The translations under genes and the position numbers were made by a program. This document shows positions 22,102-30,847 of a DNA stretch of 64,000 nucleotides, in pieces. The DNA is from Cyclaneusma minus (lineage: Eukaryota; Ascomycota; Leotiomycetes; Marthamycetales; Marthamycetaceae), in the NCBI GenBank assembly GCA_037179335.1, contig JAKZHN010000002.1, positions 310,001-374,000 of the forward strand, written 5' to 3'. Below the pieces are notes generated by a model, which was not told where the DNA came from, searched no databases, and saw only the letters and a program-made list of their open reading frames with translations. Position 1 is the stretch's first letter; every line of letters starts with the position of its first letter.

Positions 22102-25100
22102 TCAAACCTCTTCCCCCTTTCTCTCACCACCCCTTCCACTATCAACACCTTCAGCTTCCGCCGCCCACCGTGGTCTAAATCCCACACCCGGCACACCAAC
22201 CCTCAGTCCCAACGAGCTACAAACAACACTGACACTACTCGTCGCCATCGCCAGACTCGCCCACACCGGTGCCAGTCTCACATGTTCTCCACCACTCTTC
22301 ACCGCATACAACGCACCCCCGGCAATCGGGACAGCCACAATGTTGTAGATCATGGCCCATCCAAAATTCATCTTGATCCTTACAAACACCTTTCGACTCA
22401 ACTCCACTAACGTGAGAATCGCAAGCAAGTTGTTGCTGACAAGGACGAATGACGCAGACGAAATGGCAATGTCGCTGCCGGACCCAATCGCAATGCCAAT
22501 GTCAGCCGTTGTGAGCGCTACACTGTCGTTGATGCCGTCGCCCACCATGGCGACCGATGCGCGCTGAGTGCTCTTGAGTGTGTAGCGGGAGGATGGGAGC
22601 GAGGCTTGCAAGCGCTTGATGTGAGAGGCCTTTTCCGAGGGCAGGACGCCTGCGATGACGTTTTCAGCAGGAATGCCTACGCGGCGGCCGATAGCCTGCG
22701 CTGTTAGGACAGAGTCGCCGGATAGCATGTAGGTGGCGATGTCGTGCTTTTGGAGTGTGGCGATCACGGAAGGGGCTTCGGGGCGGATGGGATCGGCGAT
22801 GGCAAAGGCGGCCAGGAGGCGATAGGCGCTTCCCCGTGAGTGGGTTTGACGATATGCGGCGATGGCAACCGACATGCCTTCGTTTTTCCAGGAGTCGAGG
22901 GCTTGGGATACGGACGGGTCCAGCGTGAGTCCGTAGTCAGATATCATGGTCTCGTTGCCGATGATGAGACGGAACGGACCTCCAAACATAACAGAAGCAA
23001 CTGATCCTGACATACCGCGGCCGGCTTTTTCTTCGACTTCCGAAGTACCGTCAGGAGTAGCGCCTCTCGCCGCGCAGAATGACACGATAGCTTTGGCTAC
23101 GGAGTGACTACTTTGTTGTTCCAACCCCATGATCATACCCAGTATCTCTTTCTCCTGCTCCTCTTTCAAATACCACTGTTTGCGAGGGACAGGCAGTGGT
23201 GTTTCAAAGATGGTGTGGTGCAGTACAGAAGGCTCACCCCCCATAGTAAGCGTTCCTGTCTTGTCAAATACAATACAGTCCAGCTTACTCGCCTTCTCGA
23301 ACGCCTCGCCGCCCCCTTTGACCAGGATGCCGTATTTCGTCGCAAGACCACCGCCAACATAAAGCGCAGTAGGAGCAGCAAGACCAAGACCACAGGGGCA
23401 AGCTACCACGAAGACGGCGATCGCGAAACCCAGAGCTTGAACAATCGGACTTCCAGATCCGAGATATCCATCAGGTAGGGCTTCTGACTCTGCAAGGATA
23501 ATCCAGAGGATCCAAACGAAGACCGCCAAGTAGGTTATGCAGGGAACAAAGACTGATGTCAGCTTGTCTGCCAGTCGCTCGATAGGGGCTCGTTTCGTCT
23601 GGCCCTCTCGAACGGCATCCACGATCTGATCCAGCATGGAATTCCCACCAACTCCCGTGATCTGTACCTGAACTGGGCCCCCCTTGTTGATTGCGCCTGC
23701 AAACACTTCATCATCCTCTTGCTTCTTGACAGGCATTGACTCGCCTGTAAGACTTGACTCATCGAAAGCTGACTGTCCTTGCACAATCTTCCCGTCACAA
23801 GGTGGACTCGCACCATGCAGAACCCATACCCTATCACCAAAGTCCAGCTCATCAACACTAACTTCTTCAGTCTTCTCTTTCTCTTCGTCTTCGTTTGAGA
23901 TTACCAGCATGGCTTTGTTGGGTCTCAGCTTGCCCAAGAGCGTAACCGCATCTCCCGTCTTCGCCTTACTATACGCCTCGATCCAGCGTCCCGCGAGCAA
24001 GAACAGCGTAAGAAACACGACCGAGTCGAAGTAAAAATCCCCATCATCAGGATGATATCCAGCGTCCGCACCGGCAGCTATCAGTTGCGCAACTGATGAC
24101 CAGTAGGCAATTGAAGTTCCAAGAGACATGAGCATGTTCATACTCCCAAATCGGTAGAAGCGACGCAGAAAAGGGACTGAGCTGTTGCGTCTCCAAGTAT
24201 GTCGGATCTCCTTGATCGCGCGGTTGTGGAAGACGTTGGCAGAGTAGAAGTATGCTGGCGTGGACATAATGAACAATGACCATTGGGCTTGGCTCACGCC
24301 AGCTACGAGAGACTGAGAGAGGTATCGGCGGCTTGCGTTGCTGGAAGGGACAAGTGACATATAGACAATGCCGATGAGAAACGTAGGAATGGCTATAATG
24401 AAGGCGACGATTATCCGATGTGAAAGACGACGACGTTCATGCTCCCGAATCTTGACTGACCGCTCTTCGAGGGTGGGTGGATGGTAGATTGAGACTTCGA
24501 AATTTGGGTCGATGGATGATATTGTTTTCAAGATGCAGCGAATGTTCAGGCCGGGAGGGCTCGGGACATAACTGATCTCGAGTATGGGTGATTCCAAAGT
24601 ACAGGGTCGCTCAATTCGAAACTCGGGCTCGTTGCGTAAGGTTTCCACGACTCGATTGGGACAGTAGTTGCAGAACATGCCCTGAATCTGTATCTCAACC
24701 TTCCGTCGTGCTGCTTGGTGAATATCACCGCTGGTTTTCCCATCCGCTCCGCTTCGAAGGCTCTCAACAGCGTCAAGTGTTGCATCATAGCCGATATCCT
24801 CGATAGCCTCAACGATAGCATCTGCGTTCTCCTTCCCCTCGAAATCCACGGTGCCACTATTGGAAATGAGGTTGATGACGACTTTCTTGACCCAACTCTT
24901 CTGCTCAAGTTCGGTAGTTATTGCGCCAGAGCATGCTGCACAGGTCATGCCTCCAATAGCCAACGAAGCTCGCCATTCATTTTGAGAAGTTGAAGTTCCA
25001 ACAGTAACCCCCAGCAACGACTCCGTCGAGCGCATGGGCTCTTTCCCAGAAGTGATCATTGTGGTCGTAACTGCGGGACTCGAGGTTGCCGTGAATGTAG

Positions 25101-25503
25101 ATGAGTGATTGTCGGAATGCTTGGCCGTTTTAACAGCTTCTTCTTTACGGCAAATATCACATTGAGCCACATGGTGTCGCTTTCTTTCGAGCTCTTCATT
25201 CGCGGACCTCTTCTTCGCCGGCTGTATGCGTTTCCAATTTATCCGTGGCGTGTCATACTCATACTCGTCCCTCGCTCCATCGAGTCCCAGCATGCAGTCC
25301 ACGTCGAAGCCGGCATCTTCGAGGGCTTCCTGTATCCTTGCTACGGCTAGCTGTGGCTCATGACTGACGGTGACACGGTGCGTAAGGATAGAGACTGAAA
25401 TTGAGGCCGGTTTGGGTTTGAGCGACAGGACAGCGTTTTCTATGGCCGATACGCACGATGGACAGTGCAGGTTCTCCACTAGGAAGTCACTGATGACAGC
25501 CAT
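22102..25503 (-). CDS. copper-transporting P1B-type ATPase
   Basis: This is a heavy-metal P-type ATPase that pumps Cu(I), either into the secretory pathway (Ccc2 role) or out of the cell (CrpA-like role). The single exon encodes 1133 residues from an ATG at 25503. Three N-terminal metal-binding-like segments are visible: HCPSC (Cys14/17), GMTCAACSG (Cys188/191) and GMFCNYCPN. Between the first two lies a Cys/His-rich linker (CDICRKEE, KHSDNHSST). The ATPase core shows LTGES, the Cu-binding membrane motif CPC (702-704), the phosphorylated Asp747 in DKTGT, an HSVAKAIV motif matching the conserved HP/HS loop, and GDGINDSV (about 988). About eight membrane spans fit the class. The extra Cys sites and the unusual first and third modules make it more like the copper-export clade than canonical Ccc2, but this is inference. 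An upstream frame to 25608 exists. Confidence 0.9.
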   Translation of the reverse strand: MAVISDFLVENLHCPSCVSAIENAVLSLKPKPASISVSILTHRVTVSHEPQLAVARIQEALEDAGFDVDCMLGLDGARDEYEYDTPRINWKRIQPAKKRSANEELERKRHHVAQCDICRKEEAVKTAKHSDNHSSTFTATSSPAVTTTMITSGKEPMRSTESLLGVTVGTSTSQNEWRASLAIGGMTCAACSGAITTELEQKSWVKKVVINLISNSGTVDFEGKENADAIVEAIEDIGYDATLDAVESLRSGADGKTSGDIHQAARRKVEIQIQGMFCNYCPNRVVETLRNEPEFRIERPCTLESPILEISYVPSPPGLNIRCILKTISSIDPNFEVSIYHPPTLEERSVKIREHERRRLSHRIIVAFIIAIPTFLIGIVYMSLVPSSNASRRYLSQSLVAGVSQAQWSLFIMSTPAYFYSANVFHNRAIKEIRHTWRRNSSVPFLRRFYRFGSMNMLMSLGTSIAYWSSVAQLIAAGADAGYHPDDGDFYFDSVVFLTLFLLAGRWIEAYSKAKTGDAVTLLGKLRPNKAMLVISNEDEEKEKTEEVSVDELDFGDRVWVLHGASPPCDGKIVQGQSAFDESSLTGESMPVKKQEDDEVFAGAINKGGPVQVQITGVGGNSMLDQIVDAVREGQTKRAPIERLADKLTSVFVPCITYLAVFVWILWIILAESEALPDGYLGSGSPIVQALGFAIAVFVVACPCGLGLAAPTALYVGGGLATKYGILVKGGGEAFEKASKLDCIVFDKTGTLTMGGEPSVLHHTIFETPLPVPRKQWYLKEEQEKEILGMIMGLEQQSSHSVAKAIVSFCAARGATPDGTSEVEEKAGRGMSGSVASVMFGGPFRLIIGNETMISDYGLTLDPSVSQALDSWKNEGMSVAIAAYRQTHSRGSAYRLLAAFAIADPIRPEAPSVIATLQKHDIATYMLSGDSVLTAQAIGRRVGIPAENVIAGVLPSEKASHIKRLQASLPSSRYTLKSTQRASVAMVGDGINDSVALTTADIGIAIGSGSDIAISSASFVLVSNNLLAILTLVELSRKVFVRIKMNFGWAMIYNIVAVPIAGGALYAVKSGGEHVRLAPVWASLAMATSSVSVVCSSLGLRVGVPGVGFRPRWAAEAEGVDSGRGGERKGEEV

Positions 25504-26370
25504 TGCAGCGGATACTCGCGCCGCCGATAGATTGGCCGTTGTAAAAATGGAAAAGTGAGTTGTACAGAAGGTCGACGTCGGTGCGAAAGCGCAGATCAGG
25601 TCGCGCAAAAAGGCAGATTGAGTTTGAAAAATGAGAGGAAGCGAAACTTAACTTCGACTGTGCCTGGACACTCTTGTGTCTATTTTCTCTGCCTAAGAAA
25701 GAGCTTTGCTTGCCACGGCACAAACTGCGCTGCACTAAAATGCGCACAAAACGCGCAGTCTTTGACAATGAGCTGAGAAACTCTGCAACCGTGGGCTTCT
25801 GAAGGATTCGATGACGGCGCTGCGCTGCTGGGAACGAACTTGAGAGCTTGCAGGATGGACAGAGGCGAGTTGATGGCCGAGGCGGCTCCTGCGATGCGTC
25901 GTCGAAGTTTGCTTTGCGCCTGAACGGACTTTGCCAAGCAGATCACGTGGCTGACATTCTTAAACTCTTATCAAGAACTCTCAGCAACCTCACGTCAAGG
26001 CAAGCGTGCCCAAACCCCTTCTTCCTCGAGATTCAAATGGTCCCATTATGACTAATTACATGTACTCGAAAGCTTTACCGAATACTGATGGATTTCGATG
26101 GATTACCCAGGCAGATAGCTATTTTCTGCTATCTAATAGTGACCGATGGTCGCATTCGACATCAGACACTGCAGACCGCCTACTTTCTATGTTCCCCGCC
26201 AGCCACATGCAGCTTTCCGGTGCAGTACGTACCGGTTATGTGGGGTGCTAGTCGTGCGGGGCCGAAGTCATCAAACTGAATCCGGCAATTGATTGAACCC
26301 AAGATGTGAGAGGAGCTTTCAATATTCCATATCCTCTACCACCACTCAGCCCATCATCCCACCACTCACC
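25504..26370. promoter_or_regulatory. divergent promoter region, copper ATPase / bicupin
   Basis: This 867-base divergent region drives two genes whose products both plausibly depend on metal. Short open frames in it are not convincing. I can point to no verified metal-responsive element. Confidence 0.45.
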
Positions 26371-27426
26371 ATGCCTCCCGTCAAAACCCTCAACCAACCC
26401 CCGTCCGCCCCCTCCATCCCCTACCACATCCCTCCCCACCTCGGCGAACTCTGGACAATCCCCACATCCAACAGCACCATGCGGCTCCTCGTCACCGGCG
26501 AATGCACATCCAACACATTCGCCGTCGTCGGCACCGGCGGCACCTACGACCGCCCCATCGGTTTCCACTACCATCGCGAAGCCCACGACGTCTTCCTCTG
26601 CCTCTCGGGTACGCTCAACATCTGGGCCAACGATCAGGCACGATCTCTCGGACCCGGTGACTTCGCCTCCGTACCACCTGGCACCATTCACCAGTACCAG
26701 ATCGCTTCTGCCCATACGGAATTCGTGGGATTGATTGTGCCAGGTGGCTGGGAAGAGTTTTTCCGCTTCGTAGGAGAGAAGTATGAGGGTCCGTTATTTC
26801 CTACAAATGATAAGAGGAACCCGATGGAAGTGCTAGTGCCGAAATTGATCGAAGCAACTGAGAAGTTTGATATGGTACCCGTGAGAGACAAAGAGCATTT
26901 TGAGCCCCAGCCGTGGGATGGGAGTGAGGAAGATTTGCCGGGGAAGTGCGAGAATGGGGGATATTTTTCGAAGGCGGGGAAAGGAAAATGTTGGATGGTT
27001 GGAGGTATGGTGGTGAGGCCGTTGGCGACGAGGAAAGAGACGGATGGAAAGTTTAGTATTTATGAGATGCGGGGGAGTGTGATGCATGCGGGGATGGCGC
27101 CGGAGGAGAATTGGCTGTTTGGGAAGACGCACCATGCGTTTCAGACTGTGGAGGGACATTGGTCGTTGGTGCTGGAGGAGGAGAAGACGAATGTTGCAAG
27201 TGGCGAGACGGTTTTTGTACCGGCTGGTATGAGGTTCAGTCTGGTCCCGGAGAGCGTGTACGCAAGGGGGTATTTGTTTGCGAATGGTGGTGGGCTTGGG
27301 GAGGTGCTAAACAGGGTCGGGAAAGCGTGGGAGGGGCCCACGGTGCCAGAGGTGGACGAGGTGGAGGATTGGCATTCTGAGAAGTTGAAGGGCGTTGAGA
27401 AGGAGGTCGAGGACCTGGTGCTTTAG
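26371..27426 (+). CDS. quercetin 2,3-dioxygenase-like bicupin
   Basis: This is a two-cupin protein of the fungal quercetinase family, which opens the flavonol ring using a bound metal (copper in characterised Aspergillus enzymes). The single exon gives 351 residues. Cupin 1 carries the metal motif FHYHREAHDVFLCLSG (about residues 66-82) and PGTIHQYQ, supplying three His; the position of the usual fourth ligand Glu is occupied by Asp. VGLIVPGGWEEFF follows as in quercetinases. Cupin 2 includes THHAFQTVEGHWSLVLEEE and ETVFVPAGMRF. No signal peptide is visible (it begins MPPVKTLNQPPSAPS), unlike the secreted enzymes, so this is likely intracellular. The true substrate is open. Start chosen at the ATG after CACTCACC. 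Confidence 0.8.
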   Translation: MPPVKTLNQPPSAPSIPYHIPPHLGELWTIPTSNSTMRLLVTGECTSNTFAVVGTGGTYDRPIGFHYHREAHDVFLCLSGTLNIWANDQARSLGPGDFASVPPGTIHQYQIASAHTEFVGLIVPGGWEEFFRFVGEKYEGPLFPTNDKRNPMEVLVPKLIEATEKFDMVPVRDKEHFEPQPWDGSEEDLPGKCENGGYFSKAGKGKCWMVGGMVVRPLATRKETDGKFSIYEMRGSVMHAGMAPEENWLFGKTHHAFQTVEGHWSLVLEEEKTNVASGETVFVPAGMRFSLVPESVYARGYLFANGGGLGEVLNRVGKAWEGPTVPEVDEVEDWHSEKLKGVEKEVEDLVL

Positions 27427-28084
27427 TTAGGGATAATGCCAGAGTCGTTCATCTGCGCATAGTCTGGAAGCCATAATCCGGAGCATTGTATGAACCTACC
27501 TCGGTACTGCTCAAAGGTTATAGGTATCTGGATACAAGGCTTGATTTTGAGCTTTTGGCACATACACGCGGGGGATCTACACAGGCGGCTGAGATAAGGC
27601 AATCACAGGACTATCGTGTGTTACGAGTAGTCAGAAACATGTCACACGATGCAGACAGGCAGAGTGTGAGGTTTCGATTGGACTATGTACAAAGAACTAG
27701 CCGGGGTAGGAACTTGACGGTCCCCTCCGCTTCAGATGAACTGAACCTTTGGGAGAAGTGACCCAGGATCGTGTACTGTCTTTGAATCGAGACTAGACTG
27801 CCTAATGATCATGATGACCAGACTGTCTGTCGGAAGATGAGCGGAAGCTCGAGACGCAGAAGAGCAGAACATCAAAGATGCAGACGAATAACACCAGACC
27901 AGATCCTTCGAGAAACTCCTGTAATTGCAGCTCTTGTCAAAGACGGGTATCATAGCACTTTCCCTTTCCATGCGCCGAGCCTGTATGTACGCCGAGTGTG
28001 CGAATAACGCCGATCATGCCTTGTCAGATGCTCGCTGAATATGCCGTGGTTTTTTCGGAGAAGAAAGATGCGAGGAGAATCGAT
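27427..28084. other. convergent intergenic region
   Basis: These 658 bases lie between the bicupin stop and the stop of the coiled-coil gene. Open frames are short and without family resemblance. Confidence 0.45.
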
Positions 28085-29014
28085 CTACTGATTGAAGATG
28101 TCATCGGAGCCCCTGCCATCTCCCTCCCTAGCTCTGATCTCGGCAAGCTTCCGAGCCTCTCTATCCTTGATGCGCTGTTTCTCGACAGGATCGATCAGGT
28201 CGTCGTCGTCGGAAAAGGTCGGGTCGTCGTCAGGAAGCTCCTTCAGAGCCATGCGCTTCCAGAAACGAGCCTTCTGACGCTCCTCGGTGATCTGAGTCTT
28301 GAGCTCCACGATCTCGGCATCAGCAGACCAAGCAGCCTTGAACTTTCGGAGGGCCTCAGCACCGCGGTGGGCAGCGGCGATGCGCGCGTCAATGTCGGCG
28401 CGGTAGAAGGCTGTCTCGGCGCGGGCGTCGGCAAGCTGTTGACGGTACGAGCGGTGCCAGGCGCAGAAGTCCATCGTGGTGCGCTCCTTGAATGCATGAA
28501 GAGCCTCCAGCATCTTGCCCATCTGAGTAGCATATTTACGAAGGACCTTCATGTTCTCGTTGGCATCGTATTCAGCGTTTGCGAGTCTGCGGCGGAGCTG
28601 GGCATTCTCAGCCTCAAGGTTGGGGACGGTCTCTGTTGTGAGGTTAGCAATTGAACTTGTAGTTCTTCACAGACCCAGAGCCTCAAATGGCTGGCAGGAA
28701 GTGAGATCAGTGCAGAAGGGAGCTCTGCGGGGTTTTTACATACCATTGAGCTCGTTGGCAACTTGGGAGATGATCTCCTCGTTGGATAGACCCTGGGCAG
28801 CCGCGCGCTGGCGGACGCGACCCACGGATTCGAGAATATAGTTGGTTTTGGCCTGGTTCTCGGCCAGAAGACGCGACAGCTCGTCCACCATGCTGTAGAC
28901 GATGTTCAGATCGGCCTGGTGGCCGGCAGGCATTGGCATACCGTTGATGGCAGCAGCTGGCAGACCAACCATACCGGTGCCGTTGGCAGGTGAGGGAGGC
29001 GTCTGGCGGTCCAT
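28085..29014 (-). CDS. coiled-coil hypothetical protein
   Basis: I do not recognise a named family. Exons 29014-28744 and 28632-28085 join in phase across a 111-nt intron (GTATGT...CAACAG), giving 272 residues. After a Pro/Gly-rich start (MDRQTPPSPANGTGMVGLPA), residues about 35-85 form a helix (VYSMVDELSRLLAENQAKTN), then VPNLEAENAQLRRRLANAEY and a long helical, Ala/Arg/Glu-rich run to the end, broken by the acidic PDDDPTFSDDDDL. The organisation suggests a coiled-coil scaffold. An ATG at 29221, in frame, would add 69 Pro/Arg-rich residues; I preferred 29014 because its context is better (CCAACATGG) and the upstream part looks like leader. Confidence 0.7.
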
Positions 29015-30847
29015 GTTGGAGCCTGGAAAGCCGGTGGGAGTGTATGTGAGGATGCGGCCGCGCAGGTAGAATACGGGCGGGGGGGAGGGCGAATGGATTA
29101 TTTGAAGGATGCGCGAAGTCAATTGGGGACTTCGGGGAATACCACGGCCAAAGACAGAGCGGTTTGCGGTGGGGAGGGGAGCTCGACTTCGGGTGCTGCG
29201 AATGGGAGTGGAAGCCTCCATCTTGAAGTTGACGCTAGAGTATGGAGTGAGGATGGAAATTCGGGATTTAGGATCAAAGTATCACCGACGCCGAGGCAGG
29301 AGGCGCCAAGCTAAGCGAGAGGCTGAAAGGCGCGGCTAACGCGGCTAACGCGGCTGGTGAATCTGCCATCAGTCCCCAACTAGGTTTCTCGAACTTCACA
29401 ACCACGATTGAAGATGGAGCCTTCCCAACCGGTGAAATTTGGTCTTCTATATAGTCACAAGATACAATTTCTCAAATCTCAGTAATCTGGGACTCGAGAA
29501 CGTCCGTGGGATCCGAGGAGCTTCCTAGGACTTGAGAAAACCCTTCGTACTTGAGGTGTATTTTAGGACTCGAAGACTTGAGCAGCCTTGGAAGTTGAGT
29601 AAGATCTGGTGATTTGAGTGACTTGAGAGTCTAAGACTCTTCATCACCTGAGTGACTTCTTAGAGCACAAGTGAATTTGGGGGTATTGGGTGAATTTAAT
29701 GGAGTTATGAGACAGGAGACTTGAGAGGCTATTGAGTATTTGAACGGCTTCTTAGGGCTCGACAAACTTCATACAATTTGAGTGACTGCGAAGGGCTATG
29801 GAAACCTCTTCGGGTTCGGATCACCGAGGCGAATTTGGGAGACTCTTCAGAATTCGGGTAACTGTTTATGATTTATGAAACATCTTTTAAATTGAGTAAC
29901 TTTACAGTTCTCGAGTGACTGTTTCGAATCCGAGCAGGACCTGACAATCTGAGACTTACTAAGCTTGACGGGTGAGGAAAAGACAATTGATGGAGATAGA
30001 GGAGAGGGAGAAGGGAGAGGTGGGGATGGCGGAGGCGAGGGGCGGAAACTGGGAGAGGGAGATATAGAAAAGGGGATTGACGTCCTAAGAACCTGTAGAT
30101 ATATAGGAAAAGGAGGTGGACAGGAGTAGGAAATTTGTGTATTGGCTCTCCAGGGTACACCCCCAAGCTTGAAACTAGAAATGGTTACAACATGAACAAA
30201 TGTCACAGTCAGAACAAACCACATCACAGTAAAAACACAAAAACAAGCGCATAATCACGGATCAGAACTCCATTATTATATTATGTACAACCACCATCTC
30301 TGCTGCTCATCTGTCCAAACTTCTGCGAAATTTAACATTAACTACGCCAATGACGCATCTCTGTACTTGCTTGTAAGAACATCCCAGACTCGCCATCTCC
30401 ACCTCGCTGTTGTGACAAATCCACTCAGAGGTAGTGAGACATGTGGAAAGCAGGTCGCAAAGAACAAGCAAAGCAAATTAGGAAGCGCAAGAAAGCACAT
30501 GGTATACCGCCCGAACCAAACTAGCAGAACTGAATTCGCAACGCATTGACAACAGATGCACGCCTGCCATGAAGAAAGCAAGATGGATAGGTTGCCAGAA
30601 AGCCGCCGGAGCTAGTAAAGCAATGCGGAACAAGCAATCAGAGGAGAATAGTTCTTGCAACAGACTTGAAATGTGGCCGTCGTCGTAGAAGCATCTGTCA
30701 TTTGGCGCCATTGAGTGTTCAAAACTCCAGTGCGTCGATAGGCCGGGAAGCAAGCAGCCTGCAGCAAACAAGCAAGAGTTTAGAGCAATGATACAGCTGT
30801 CATTCACCCCAGCATAACAGGTTCTGGTGGACAAACAGCAAAGATGC
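29015..30847. other. gene-poor intergenic stretch
   Basis: This is a 1.8-kb stretch between two minus-strand genes. Its middle (about 29440-29950) is a degenerate repeat region described separately. About 29990-30060 is purine-rich (pyrimidine-rich on the minus strand). The rest shows no gene. It contains the promoter of the coiled-coil gene and the 3' end of the Crp1-like gene. Confidence 0.5.
29440..29950. repeat. degenerate short tandem repeat region, core GAGTGACT
   Basis: Variants of TTGAGTGACT recur many times in this stretch: near 29617, 29650, 29780 and 29910, and as GAGTAACT or GGGTAACT near 29860 and 29895. In the 3' part the units are about 19 nt long (around 29830-29930). The copies are strongly diverged and no long unit can be aligned by eye, so this is an old minisatellite rather than a recent array. 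Confidence 0.5.

Noticed and set aside
26248..26715. 155-codon minus-strand ORF opposite the bicupin
   Set aside because: It is a shadow of the first cupin exon. The plus strand carries the metal-binding motif.
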